NCBI GenBank assembly: GCA_050180015.1
Contig: JBFXEO010000122.1
Coordinates: forward strand, 1-8,829
DNA: 8,829 bases
Direction of reading: 5' to 3'
DNA from: JBFXEO01 sp050180015
Lineage (GTDB): Bacteria > Bacteroidota > Bacteroidia > Bacteroidales > Tenuifilaceae
The notes beneath the pieces are model-generated. The model was not told where the DNA came from and made no database searches. It saw only the letters and a list, made by a program, of their open reading frames with translations. How positions within the stretch are numbered: position 1 is the first letter of the stretch; each line of letters begins with the position of its first letter. Both the position numbers and the translations under genes were made by a program. Positions 1 to 6,573 of the stretch are shown here, in pieces.

Positions 1-1
1 T

Positions 2-649
2 GCCTTTAACGCCAATTTCTACTACATGAAGTATAAGGATCAGCTGGTTCTTACCGGTGAACTTACCGATGTTGGCTACGCTGTTATGGCAAATGTGCCA
101 AACAGCTACAGGGCTGGGGTTGAACTAATTGTTGGAATTAAACCCGTTAGCTGGTTGAAGGTTGATTTGAATACTACTCTAAGCAGAAACATTATTGAGG
201 ATTATACCAACTATATTGATGTTTACGATAATCCGGATGATTGGAATCCTCTTCCACAGGAGGCAACCGACTTAGGAAGTACAACAATTTCATTTTCACC
301 ATCAGTCGTTGGCTCCAGCCAGGTAAGCGTTATGCCGTTTAAGAGTTTTACATTTTCGTGGATAAGCAAGTATGTGGGAAGCCAGTATATCGATAATACC
401 CAGAGCAGCAGTCGAGAACTGGGTGCTTACTGGGTAAATAACCTGAAGGCAGAGTATCGTTTTGCTGTCAAAGGCGCAAAATCAATATTCTTGCAAGGCA
501 TGGTTAACAATGTATTTAACAGAAAGTATGTGTCCAACGGTTGGATTTACCGTGCCAAGTTTTTAGATGATGGCTCCTGGTATGTGGAGGACGGATACTT
601 CCCGCAGGCCGAAATTAACTTTACCTTTAGGCTGGGGGTGGAGTTTTAA
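2..649 (+). CDS. TonB-dependent receptor, C-terminal part (probable thiamine receptor)
   Basis: This is the last 215 codons of an outer-membrane TonB-dependent receptor; the frame is open to the left edge, so the gene starts outside the window. The ATG at 26 is internal, because in-frame codons upstream (AFNANFYY) continue the beta-strand pattern. The protein shows alternating polar/aromatic strands, the family phrase 'YMKYKDQLVLTGEL', a late 'VNNVFNRKYVSNGW' segment and the terminal 'FRLGVEF' ending in Phe, the usual BAM-recognised C-terminus. The plug domain and TonB box are outside the window. It lies directly ahead of a PnuC-family permease and thiamine pyrophosphokinase. In Bacteroidota that order marks a thiamine uptake operon, so thiamine or a derivative is the inferred ligand. 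Family assignment is secure; the ligand rests on neighbours only. A TPP riboswitch would be expected upstream, beyond the window. Confidence 0.9.
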   Translation, partial: AFNANFYYMKYKDQLVLTGELTDVGYAVMANVPNSYRAGVELIVGIKPVSWLKVDLNTTLSRNIIEDYTNYIDVYDNPDDWNPLPQEATDLGSTTISFSPSVVGSSQVSVMPFKSFTFSWISKYVGSQYIDNTQSSSRELGAYWVNNLKAEYRFAVKGAKSIFLQGMVNNVFNRKYVSNGWIYRAKFLDDGSWYVEDGYFPQAEINFTFRLGVEF

Positions 650-729
650 TGAGCCTATAATTTAGTTGAATTCATACCAATACTTTGTATTCTGGTCATC
701 TTTTAACTTTTTACTCTTTTTATTCCGAC

Positions 730-1314
730 ATGCTAAACTGGTTATCGAATAACTACATAGAGTTAATCGGCACACTTACAGGGCTTATATACCTGTACCT
801 GGAAATCAGGCAAAATGTATGGCTCTGGCCGCTAGGTATTATCACCTCGGTATTTTATATTTATATATTTCTTGTTTCGAAGTTTTATGCCGATATGGGA
901 CTACAGGGTTACTACTTAATCGTAAGTTTTTACGGTTGGTATCATTGGCTGCATGGCGGAAAAAAACAAAACTCAGGCTCCTTGCCGATTTCCCGGATTA
1001 CAGTGAAGCTGGCATTTTGGTTAAGTTTAGTCACGCTAATGCTTTTCTTTATCATTGAATTTATATTGGAACGGTTTACCGATTCGCCCGTGCCCATTGG
1101 CGATGCTTTTACCACCGCCCTGAGCATTACTGCAACGTGGATGCTGGCACGCAAAATAATTGAGCACTGGTGGCTCTGGGTAGTGGTAGATGGTGTTTCA
1201 CTGGCCCTGTATATCTATAAAGGGTTATACCCCACTTCAGTGCTGTTTGTGTTTTACACAGCCATGTCAGTGGTTGGATATTGCCAGTGGAAAAAAGAAA
1301 TGATAGAACAATAA
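730..1314 (+). CDS. pnuT: PnuC/PnuT-family inner-membrane vitamin permease, probably thiamine transporter PnuT
   Basis: This 194-aa integral membrane protein belongs to the PnuC family, whose members carry unphosphorylated vitamins by facilitated diffusion and rely on a downstream kinase for trapping. It has about seven hydrophobic helices. Family landmarks are 'EIRQNVWLWPLGI' (residues 25-37), 'KFYADMGLQGYYLIVSFYGWYHW' (51-73, rich in Tyr/Trp) and 'WWLWVVVDGVSLALYIYKGLYPT' (147-169). I chose the ATG at 730, which begins 'MLNWLSNNYIELIG' as in family members. A TTG at 685 is in frame and would add 15 residues. The stop is 20 nt before the thiamine pyrophosphokinase start. Plain PnuC carries nicotinamide riboside, but here the receptor and thiamine kinase neighbours favour the thiamine-specific PnuT subtype. 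The substrate cannot be read from residues alone. Confidence 0.87.
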   Translation: MLNWLSNNYIELIGTLTGLIYLYLEIRQNVWLWPLGIITSVFYIYIFLVSKFYADMGLQGYYLIVSFYGWYHWLHGGKKQNSGSLPISRITVKLAFWLSLVTLMLFFIIEFILERFTDSPVPIGDAFTTALSITATWMLARKIIEHWWLWVVVDGVSLALYIYKGLYPTSVLFVFYTAMSVVGYCQWKKEMIEQ

Positions 1315-1334
1315 ATAAACGTCAATTTGTGGCT

Positions 1335-1949
1335 ATGCAAGCAGTAATTCTGGCCAACGGGAAATTCCCGGCGCATCCAAAACCTTTAAGCATTCTGACG
1401 CATGCACCAATTTTAGTGTGTTGCGATGGGGCTGTTGAGCATTTAGAGTCACTTGGCCTTAAACTCGATGCGATTGTCGGTGATTTAGATTCCGTTGCCG
1501 GGAATTTTAAAGAAAAGTATAAGGGTATCCTCCACCATGATCCCGATCAGAATACCAATGATCTTACCAAGGCAGTAAAATGGTGCTGGGATCAAAGGAT
1601 CAGCTCCATTTCAATTATTGGGGCTACGGGCAAGCGTGAAGATCATACACTCGGTAACATCGGACTCCTGACAAGTTATGCCAGGATGGGCTTGGGAGTT
1701 GAAATGTACACCGATACCGGAATTTTGAAACCCGTACTAAAATCATCAAGATTTAAAAGCTATAAGGGACAGCAAGTTTCTATCTTTTCACCCAACAACC
1801 AAACAGTTATTTACACAAAAAACTTGAAATATCCCATTTTAAACCAGCAATTGCCGGAATTATGGATGGGTACATTGAATGAAAGTATGGGTGATAGTTT
1901 TGAAGTTACTTTTACCCCCGGACCGTTAATTGTATATCAAAATTATTAA
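1335..1949 (+). CDS. Thiamine pyrophosphokinase (thiamine diphosphokinase)
   Basis: This cytoplasmic enzyme of 204 aa transfers diphosphate from ATP to thiamine, giving thiamine diphosphate and AMP. It traps vitamin brought in by the upstream permease. The family motifs appear in order: 'CDGA' at residues 30-33, 'GDLDS' at 49-53 (acidic Mg/ATP site), 'DQNTNDLTKA' at 71-80 and 'GATGKREDHTLGN' at 96-108. The C-terminal beta domain follows (about 120-204), with 'MGTLNESMGDSF' in the position of the thiamine-binding S/N-rich loop. I chose ATG 1335 because 'MQAVILANG' is the canonical N-terminus; earlier in-frame TTG and GTG codons at 1281-1329 would add unconserved residues overlapping the permease gene. 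It is called thiN or tnr3 in different literature, so no symbol is fixed here. It is the last gene of the probable thiamine salvage operon. Confidence 0.95.
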   Translation: MQAVILANGKFPAHPKPLSILTHAPILVCCDGAVEHLESLGLKLDAIVGDLDSVAGNFKEKYKGILHHDPDQNTNDLTKAVKWCWDQRISSISIIGATGKREDHTLGNIGLLTSYARMGLGVEMYTDTGILKPVLKSSRFKSYKGQQVSIFSPNNQTVIYTKNLKYPILNQQLPELWMGTLNESMGDSFEVTFTPGPLIVYQNY

Positions 1950-1967
1950 ATAAGTAACAAATTGTTA

Positions 1968-2000
1968 TTTGCGTACGCCCTTCTAAAATTAATATTTTTG
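1968..2000 (+). promoter_or_regulatory. Consensus Bacteroidota promoter for the FabH-like gene
   Basis: TTTG at 1968-1971 is followed by a 21-nt spacer and TATTTTTG at 1993-2000. This matches the Bacteroidota primary sigma consensus TTTG-N19-21-TAnnTTTG exactly. It lies just after the thiamine pyrophosphokinase stop. It predicts a start site near 2007 and an A/T-rich leader of about 75 nt before ATG 2082. A weaker second -7-like box (TACTTTTA, 2044-2051) lacks a clear -33 partner. Confidence 0.7.
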
Positions 2001-2081
2001 GGATGTTGTTGAAAACATTATTTTTAAATTGGTTGCAAATTATTACTTTTACGCCGGGACTAATTAAATTTTTTTTGCGCT

Positions 2082-3158
2082 ATGAAGCATATTAATTCCG
2101 TAATTACCGGAACGGGTAGTTATATTCCTTCCGTAAAGGTTTCTAATAAGGAGTTTGCCCGCCATATCTTTTTTAATAAGGACGAATCGGCTATAGAGAC
2201 TCTGGTGGATGAGGTAATCTCCAAATTTAAGGATATTACAGGAATAGAAGAGCGTAGATACGCCACCGAGGGTATGTGTGCTTCAGATATTGCAGCACTG
2301 GCCGCAGGAAAAGCAATTGCCGATGCGGGTATCGATCGTGAAACCATCGATCAAATTATTGTGGCGCACAACTTTGGCGATGTTCCGGAGGGAACAATTC
2401 AAACCGATATACTTCCCAGCTTAGCATCAAGGGTTAAGCACTTGCTTGGTATTAAAAGTAATTCATGTATCCCTTACGATATACTCTTTGGTTGCCCGGG
2501 TTGGGTACAGGGTGTAATTCAGGCAGATTCTTACATCAAGTCTGGTTTAGCAAAACGTTGTTTAGTAATTGGTGCCGAAACACTATCGAGAGTGATTGAT
2601 AAGCACGACCGGGATTGTATGATTTTTGCTGATGGTGCCGGTGCAACCATTATTGAGGCGGTTGAAGCCGACGAGCAATTTGGTGTTATTTCCACTGCAA
2701 TGATGTCGCACACGGAGGAGGAGGCCTATTACCTTTATCTAGGAAAGTCTTACCACCCAGAGGCGGACCCTAAAATTCGGTATATCAAAATGGATGGCCG
2801 TAAAATTTACGAGTACTCATTGGTTAATGTGCCCGTAGCAATGAAGATTGCCCTGGATAAATCGGGCATTCCTGCCGGCCAACTTAAGAAGATCATCATC
2901 CATCAGGCCAACGAGAAAATGGATGAAGCCATTGTAAACCGGTTTATCCGTCAGTGTAAAATAAACCGTACATCGGCAGAGTTAATGCCTATGAGCATTA
3001 AGGAGTTGGGTAATAGCTCGGTGGCAACCATTCCAACCCTGTACGATTTGATTTTGAAAAACCAGGTGGGTAGCCACAGAATTGATAAGGGCGATGTCGT
3101 CATGTTTGCATCGGTGGGTGCGGGTATGAATATTAATGCAATTGTTTATAAGCAATAA
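2082..3158 (+). CDS. FabH-like 3-oxoacyl-ACP synthase III family protein
   Basis: This thiolase-fold ketosynthase of the FabH/KAS III family (358 aa) performs decarboxylative Claisen condensation on acyl-CoA or acyl-ACP starters in fatty-acid-type synthesis. The catalytic triad is visible: Cys138 in 'DILFGCPGWVQG', His274 in 'IIIHQANEKM' and Asn311 in 'ELGNSSVATIP'. The N-terminal 'ITGTGSYIPSVKVSN' and C-terminal 'GDVVMFASVGAGMNINAIVYK' are also family-typical. It is about 40 residues longer than E. coli FabH (317 aa), with extra sequence in the N-terminal half (about 25-60) and around 210-235. No acyl carrier protein, malonyl transferase or reductase gene adjoins it, so it stands alone with its own promoter. 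It may be the housekeeping FabH or a paralogue with another starter or acceptor; the sequence does not decide. The ATG at 2082 fits the conserved N-terminus. Confidence 0.9.
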   Translation: MKHINSVITGTGSYIPSVKVSNKEFARHIFFNKDESAIETLVDEVISKFKDITGIEERRYATEGMCASDIAALAAGKAIADAGIDRETIDQIIVAHNFGDVPEGTIQTDILPSLASRVKHLLGIKSNSCIPYDILFGCPGWVQGVIQADSYIKSGLAKRCLVIGAETLSRVIDKHDRDCMIFADGAGATIIEAVEADEQFGVISTAMMSHTEEEAYYLYLGKSYHPEADPKIRYIKMDGRKIYEYSLVNVPVAMKIALDKSGIPAGQLKKIIIHQANEKMDEAIVNRFIRQCKINRTSAELMPMSIKELGNSSVATIPTLYDLILKNQVGSHRIDKGDVVMFASVGAGMNINAIVYKQ

Positions 3159-3186
3159 AACAGAGGTTAACTGGTCGTTGATTTAG

Positions 3187-3223
3187 TATGCTGTCATGGT
3201 AAATTGTGGTGAATATGCTGTCA
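3187..3223 (+). repeat. 10-bp direct repeat pair, spaced 27 bp
   Basis: TATGCTGTCA occurs at 3187-3196 and again at 3214-3223 in the gap between the FabH-like gene and ilvE. The 27-bp start-to-start spacing (about two and a half helical turns) is operator-like. The pair sits just upstream of a TAACTTTG -7 box and a palindrome. No function is assigned; chance duplication is possible. Confidence 0.5.
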
Positions 3224-3243
3224 ATGCCCTGAAATCTATTGTT

Positions 3244-3251
3244 TAACTTTG
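3244..3251 (+). promoter_or_regulatory. Orphan -7 box (TAACTTTG)
   Basis: The octamer is a perfect match to TAnnTTTG, but no TTTG-like -33 box lies 19-21 nt upstream. It would fire rightwards into the 3' end of the oppositely oriented ilvE gene, with a start near 3258. No credible plus-strand protein gene follows, so it would make an antisense or short RNA if active. It overlaps the left arm of the 3249-3270 palindrome. Confidence 0.3.
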
Positions 3252-3270
3252 CATTGTATAAACAATGCAA
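3249..3270. repeat. Perfect 9-bp inverted repeat with 4-nt loop
   Basis: TTGCATTGT (3249-3257) and ACAATGCAA (3262-3270) are exact reverse complements around ATAA. A second, overlapping inverted repeat pairs ATTGTTTA (3238-3245) with TAAACAAT (3259-3266), so the two palindromes are alternatives. No T-run follows on the plus strand, which argues against an ordinary terminator. The overlap with the -7 box at 3244-3251 suggests an operator, but that is inference. Confidence 0.6.
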
Positions 3271-3285
3271 TAATTTAATTGACAG

Positions 3286-3317
3286 TAAAAAACCCTCAAA
3301 ATATATTCTGAGGGTTT
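3286..3317 (-). terminator. Intrinsic terminator of ilvE
   Basis: AAACCCTCA (3290-3298) pairs perfectly with TGAGGGTTT (3309-3317). Read on the minus strand, the hairpin lies about 20 nt after the ilvE stop and runs into six Ts (3287-3292). On the plus strand there is only TTT then CTACG, so it may stop transcription from the FabH-like gene only weakly. Confidence 0.85.
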
Positions 3318-3336
3318 CTACGATTAAACTTTACAA

Positions 3337-4356
3337 CTATTCAATTATACTAACCCAGCTATGTTTGTCTTCTATATCTCCGTACTGTATCCCAACCAAA
3401 GTTTCGTATAGCTTAGTTGAAATGGGACCAGGTTTTCCGTCGTGGCAGAACTTGTAGGTTTTTCCGGCCTCAATGTCGTTAATTTCACCAATTGGCGAAA
3501 TCACAGCGGCGGTTCCACATGCTCCAACCTCCTCGAAACTTTCCAGCTCGTCAACGGCGATAGGCCTACGTTCTACTCTTAAGCCTAAATCCCGAGCCAG
3601 CTCAATTATGCTCATGTTTGTTATTGATGCAAGAATTGAGGTGGACTTAGGGGTGATATAGGTGTTGTCCTTGATGGCAAAAAAGTTAGCAGCACCAATT
3701 TCATCAATATATTTTTTCTCCTTTGTGTCAAGATACATCGGCGAACCATACCCCGCCTGGTGGGCTTTTTCTACACCCCGCAAGCTGGCAGCATAATTGC
3801 CCCCAACCTTAAAGGTGCCGGTTCCCAGGGGGGCGGCTCTGTCGCTGTCGCGAATTATTGCTATTTTAACCGGGTTGAAACCTTCCTTGAAGTAAGGCCC
3901 AACGGGAGTAACAAAAACAACGAAGGTGTATTCTTTTGCCGGTTTAACACCAATCTCGGCTCCCGAGCCAAACAGTAACGGCCGGATGTACAGCGATGCC
4001 CCTATTCCATACGGTGGAACGTACTTTGCGTTGAGTTTTACTGCTTTTACAACTGCTTCGTGGAATAGCTCCAAGGGTAACGGTGCCATTAATACTCCGT
4101 TGGCCGATTGTTGCAAGCGTTTGGCATTTTCATCCCAGCGGAATAATCTTATTTTACCATCCTTGCCCCGGTATGCTTTCATGCCTTCAAATGCTTCCTG
4201 TCCGTAGTGAAGGCCGGTTGATGCCATGTGAATGTTCACATATTCTGAATCGGATACCTCTAGGTTTCCCCATTGGCCATCCTTGAAGGTACACCGTACA
4301 TTGTAGTCAGTTTTGACGTAACCAAACGGAAGGTTCTTCCAGTCAATATTCTGCAT
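3337..4356 (-). CDS. ilvE: Branched-chain amino acid aminotransferase
   Basis: This PLP-dependent fold-type IV transaminase of 339 aa interconverts leucine, isoleucine and valine with their 2-oxo acids, using glutamate/2-oxoglutarate, in the cytoplasm. Visible motifs are 'STGLHYGQEAFEGMKAYR' (residues 46-63), the PLP lysine Lys183 in 'GTGTFKVGGNYAAS' (178-191), 'YIDEIGAANFFA' (216-227, with the cofactor-contacting Glu219) and 'ACGTAAVISPIGEI' (279-292). Length and motifs fit the longer, eukaryote-like BCAT group rather than the roughly 310-aa E. coli type. ATG 4356 is supported by the 'MQNIDWKNLPFGYVKTD' start and by a -7 box 40 nt upstream. It has its own promoter and terminator, so it is monocistronic, with no ilv or leu genes nearby in the window. 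Confidence 0.96.
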   Translation of the reverse strand: MQNIDWKNLPFGYVKTDYNVRCTFKDGQWGNLEVSDSEYVNIHMASTGLHYGQEAFEGMKAYRGKDGKIRLFRWDENAKRLQQSANGVLMAPLPLELFHEAVVKAVKLNAKYVPPYGIGASLYIRPLLFGSGAEIGVKPAKEYTFVVFVTPVGPYFKEGFNPVKIAIIRDSDRAAPLGTGTFKVGGNYAASLRGVEKAHQAGYGSPMYLDTKEKKYIDEIGAANFFAIKDNTYITPKSTSILASITNMSIIELARDLGLRVERRPIAVDELESFEEVGACGTAAVISPIGEINDIEAGKTYKFCHDGKPGPISTKLYETLVGIQYGDIEDKHSWVSIIE

Positions 4357-4396
4357 AGCGTTATATTTATTTAGAAATTGGACAATTTGAATATGT

Positions 4397-4428
4397 CAAA
4401 GTTATGCCATAAAAAGGAAATTACCTAA
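4397..4428 (-). promoter_or_regulatory. Promoter of ilvE
   Basis: On the minus strand, TAACTTTG (4397-4404) matches the Bacteroidota -7 consensus exactly. TTAG (4425-4428), a three-of-four match to TTTG, lies 20 nt upstream of it. The predicted start near 4390 gives a leader of about 35 nt before the ilvE ATG. Confidence 0.6.
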
Positions 4429-4693
4429 CACTTTTTAGATGTTTTGCGCTAAAATGGTTTAAAAGATTAATTTAAAGTTGATTAAAGGTTATGAATTGTA
4501 ACTCTTGATTTCTGGTTGTGCTGATTTGTTGCTGGAGAAAATTATTGGGAAATTACCGTGCTTTGCCAACGGGGCTGTGGTTACCAATATAGATTTTGGA
4601 GTGTTGCTGTAAGTCGATATAGTATTGGACAACAGTGAACTTTGAAGGTTGGGGTTTGTTGCCGGTAACAGCAACCGACTCCGACATACGGAC
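4429..4693. other. Intergenic stretch between ilvE promoter and SRP RNA, no supported gene
   Basis: About 265 nt separate the ilvE promoter from the 3' end of the SRP RNA. The longest open frame is 68 codons on the minus strand (4489-4695) from a TTG; it has no ATG start, no recognisable motif and overlaps the SRP RNA's oligo-T tail. A short plus-strand frame without a start is also open across about 4500-4610. A small inverted repeat (GTTGC/GCAAC, around 4657-4675) is visible. I see no promoter or RNA family here. Confidence 0.4.
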
Positions 4694-4709
4694 AAAAAAA
4701 GTGGGTAAG
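4694..4709 (-). terminator. Oligo-T termination site of the SRP RNA
   Basis: The distal arm of the SRP RNA closing stem (CTTACCC, 4703-4709 on the minus strand) is followed after two bases by seven Ts (4694-4700). The RNA's own terminal helix can therefore act as the intrinsic terminator stem. Confidence 0.65.
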
Positions 4710-4801
4710 CTACTTATATCGCACCGCTACAACCACCTACCCTTGCTACCTTCCGGTCCTGGGGGAGTTCAGCAGGAGCTGATCGTATAAGACTTACCCG
4801 G
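4701..4801 (-). ncRNA. ffs: Small bacterial signal recognition particle RNA (4.5S RNA type)
   Basis: The SRP RNA is the Ffh-binding scaffold of co-translational targeting to the membrane. On the minus strand the core reads CAGGACCGGAAGGTAGCA (4745-4762): a GGAA tetraloop closed by CC/GG, with the CAGG and AGCA sides of the conserved symmetric loop that the Ffh M domain recognises. E. coli 4.5S has the equivalent CAGGTCCGGAAGGAAGCA. The outer ends pair as GGGTAAG (4793-4799) with CTTACCC (4703-4709), giving a single long hairpin of about 100 nt, the small type without an Alu domain. Transcription is preceded by a consensus promoter and ends in seven Ts (4694-4700). Ends are approximate to a few bases. 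Confidence 0.95.
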
Positions 4802-4803
4802 CA

Positions 4804-4835
4804 CAAAGGTAGCTAAGTTTATTATTGGTTGCAAA
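4804..4835 (-). promoter_or_regulatory. Consensus promoter of the SRP RNA gene
   Basis: On the minus strand, TTTG (4832-4835) is followed by exactly 20 nt and TACCTTTG (4804-4811). This is a full match to TTTG-N19-21-TAnnTTTG. The predicted start at about 4797-4800 coincides with the 5' strand of the SRP RNA closing stem, so promoter and RNA predictions support each other. Confidence 0.85.
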
Positions 4836-4863
4836 CTCTCCTCATTTTTTTTCACAATTTGTC

Positions 4864-4871
4864 TATATTTG
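4864..4871 (+). promoter_or_regulatory. -7 box of the DUF4199/glycosyltransferase unit
   Basis: TATATTTG matches TAnnTTTG and lies 24 nt before ATG 4896, predicting a leader of roughly 15-20 nt. No TTTG -33 box is visible at the right spacing. It is divergent from the SRP RNA promoter, with about 50 nt between the two -7 boxes. Confidence 0.5.
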
Positions 4872-4895
4872 CATTGAAACCAAATCTATAAAGCT

Positions 4896-5473
4896 ATGAA
4901 CAATAAAACTAATCCGCTACTTGTTGGCTCCATGACCTATGGTCTTTACCTCGGAATTGTGCTGGTTATATTTTCTTTGCTGATCTACCTCTTTAATATC
5001 AAGCCAATAGGTATTATTACCCCAATCATCATGTTTATTGTGTCCACGGCAATTACTTTCATGGGAATTTTTTGGGCTACAAAAAAAATTAAAATCGATG
5101 TACTTGACGGCAGCTTGTCTTACGGTCAGGGTTTACTGATTGGTGTACTGGTTGTTTTCTTTGCCGCCGTACTGTCGCGGTTTACAGCTACATTCAGTCA
5201 ACCATTATAGACCCCGATTATATGAAAAATATCATGGAGGCCCAGAAAGAATGGATGTACCAGTATATGAGCGGGAAGGGTGTTCCCGAAGTCCAAATTG
5301 AAAAGGCAATGGAGGGAATTGACGCTAAAATGCAGGACATAAACCCTATTAAAAATATATTTAGCAGCATTCTGTCCAGTACAATTTTTGGGTTTATTAT
5401 ATCGTTGATTACCGCTGCAATACTAAAAAAGAAAAACGATAACCCATTTGAACCTTCTCAGGTAGCAGAGTAG
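4896..5473 (+). pseudogene. DUF4199 family membrane protein, split by a single-base frameshift
   Basis: DUF4199 is a Bacteroidota inner-membrane family of unknown function, usually 160-190 aa. Here an N-terminal frame (4896-5210, 104 aa) holds three hydrophobic segments (about residues 9-33, 36-60 and 77-94). A second frame (5222-5473, 83 aa) holds 'MEAQKEWMYQYMSGKGVPEVQIEKAMEG', a fourth hydrophobic segment and the basic end 'AAILKKKN'. Reading the second frame upstream gives AVYSYIQSTIIDPDYMKNIM, which continues the family sequence directly from 'GVLVVFFAAVLS' of the first frame. The join is at TCG/CGG (5175-5180). One extra G there (TCG GCG GTT) restores a single protein of 192 aa. This is a recent inactivating deletion or a sequencing error; no classical slippery heptamer is evident. 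It precedes the glycosyltransferase by 19 nt and is probably co-transcribed with it. Confidence 0.85.
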
Positions 5474-5492
5474 CTAATTTTACTGGTATAGC

Positions 5493-6449
5493 ATGGATAT
5501 TTCTGTAGTTGTTCCGTTTTATAACGAGGAGGAATCGTTGCCCGAGCTGGTTGAATGGATTGCAAGAGTTATCGGTCAGAGTAGTTTGTCTTATGAGATT
5601 ATCATGGTTGATGATGGCAGTAACGATTCCAGCTGGACCGTGTTGGAAAAACTGAAGCAGAAATACCCCGCTGTCAGGGGTATTAAATTCCGCCGTAATT
5701 ACGGCAAATCGGCTGCGCTGCAGGTGGGCTTCTCCACATCAAAGGGCAATGTAGTGATTACCATGGATGCCGATCTGCAGGACAGCCCCGACGAGATTCC
5801 AGAATTGTACAGAATGATAGTGGAGGATGGTTACGACATGGTGTCGGGATGGAAGCGCCGCCGCTACGATCCGCTTTTTTCAAAAAGAATACCCAGCAAG
5901 CTATTCAACCAGACGGTTCGCCTTGTGAGTAGCATTAAATTACACGACATGAATTGCGGCCTTAAGGCTTACCGTAGCAACGTTGTGAAAAGTATTGAAG
6001 TATATGGCGAGATGCACCGGTATATCCCCGTTCTTGCCAGCCAGGCGGGGTTTAAACGTATTGGAGAAAAAATAGTGCTGCACCAGGAGCGAAAGTATGG
6101 TGTTACAAAATTTGGCTGGGAGCGTTTTGTAAATGGATTTCTCGATCTTTTATCCGTTATCGTTGTCTCAAAATTTGGGAAGCGGCCCATGCACTTTTTT
6201 GGAACGCTGGGAACGTTGATGTTCATTACCGGGGGCATTATCGCTGCCTGGCTTGTGGGCAATAAGCTTTGGTCGCAAGCCCATTTGTTAAAGTACCGTC
6301 CGGTAACAGATCAGCCTTTGTTTTATATTGCACTGGTGGTTGCAGTCGTTGGTGTTCAACTTTTTTTAGCGGGTTTTATCGGTGAACTCGTTTCACGCAG
6401 CTCTGCCGATAGAAATCAGTACCTTATAGAGAAAGATACTGAATGGTAG
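5493..6449 (+). CDS. Membrane-anchored family 2 glycosyltransferase (GtrB/DPM1-like)
   Basis: This GT-A fold glycosyltransferase (318 aa) resembles polyisoprenyl-phosphate sugar transferases such as GtrB, ArnC and DPM1, which move a sugar from a nucleotide donor to a lipid phosphate on the cytoplasmic face. The N-terminal 'ISVVVPFYNEEESLPEL' (3-19), 'VDDGS' (39-43), the nucleotide/metal motif 'DADLQD' (92-97) and 'MNCGLKAYR' (153-161) are visible. They are followed by the membrane-proximal 'KYGVTKFGWERFVNGFLDLL' and two transmembrane helices (about 235-257 and 275-298). It starts 19 nt after the DUF4199 frame, a pairing I recall as common in Bacteroidota, so both probably share a promoter. 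The transferred sugar and the final glycan are not readable from the sequence. No terminator is obvious after it. Confidence 0.93.
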   Translation: MDISVVVPFYNEEESLPELVEWIARVIGQSSLSYEIIMVDDGSNDSSWTVLEKLKQKYPAVRGIKFRRNYGKSAALQVGFSTSKGNVVITMDADLQDSPDEIPELYRMIVEDGYDMVSGWKRRRYDPLFSKRIPSKLFNQTVRLVSSIKLHDMNCGLKAYRSNVVKSIEVYGEMHRYIPVLASQAGFKRIGEKIVLHQERKYGVTKFGWERFVNGFLDLLSVIVVSKFGKRPMHFFGTLGTLMFITGGIIAAWLVGNKLWSQAHLLKYRPVTDQPLFYIALVVAVVGVQLFLAGFIGELVSRSSADRNQYLIEKDTEW

Positions 6450-6573
6450 CTATTGTTTGTTCAACAATTCATGCGGCTTTCTGCATACAACTGCTCAAAA
6501 ACACCTGCTTATAAGAATACTTTCGCAACATTTCTATTTCCTTTGCTGAAGTTAAAATTTTCAGTAATATGAA

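Noticed and set aside
1..100. TPP riboswitch for the thiamine operon
   Set aside because: The window begins inside the receptor coding sequence, so any riboswitch leader would be outside; nothing matching its conserved cores is seen here.
685..729. Earlier TTG start for the PnuC-family permease
   Set aside because: The extra 15 residues are not part of the family's usual N-terminus, and the ATG at 730 gives the expected start.
1281..1334. Earlier TTG/GTG starts for thiamine pyrophosphokinase
   Set aside because: They overlap the permease gene and add unconserved residues; 'MQAVILANG' at 1335 is the canonical start.
3239..3457. Plus-strand frame following the orphan -7 box
   Set aside because: It begins at a TTG, runs through the ilvE terminator and into ilvE antisense, and its protein resembles nothing recognisable.
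4489..4695. 68-codon minus-strand frame between ilvE and the SRP RNA
   Set aside because: It starts at a TTG inside the SRP RNA's oligo-T region, has no motif or hydrophobic pattern, and no start signals of its own.
5150..5185. Programmed -1 frameshift joining the two DUF4199 frames
   Set aside because: The needed shift is -1, but no X-XXY-YYZ slippery heptamer or obvious downstream stem is present at the junction; a one-base deletion explains it more simply.
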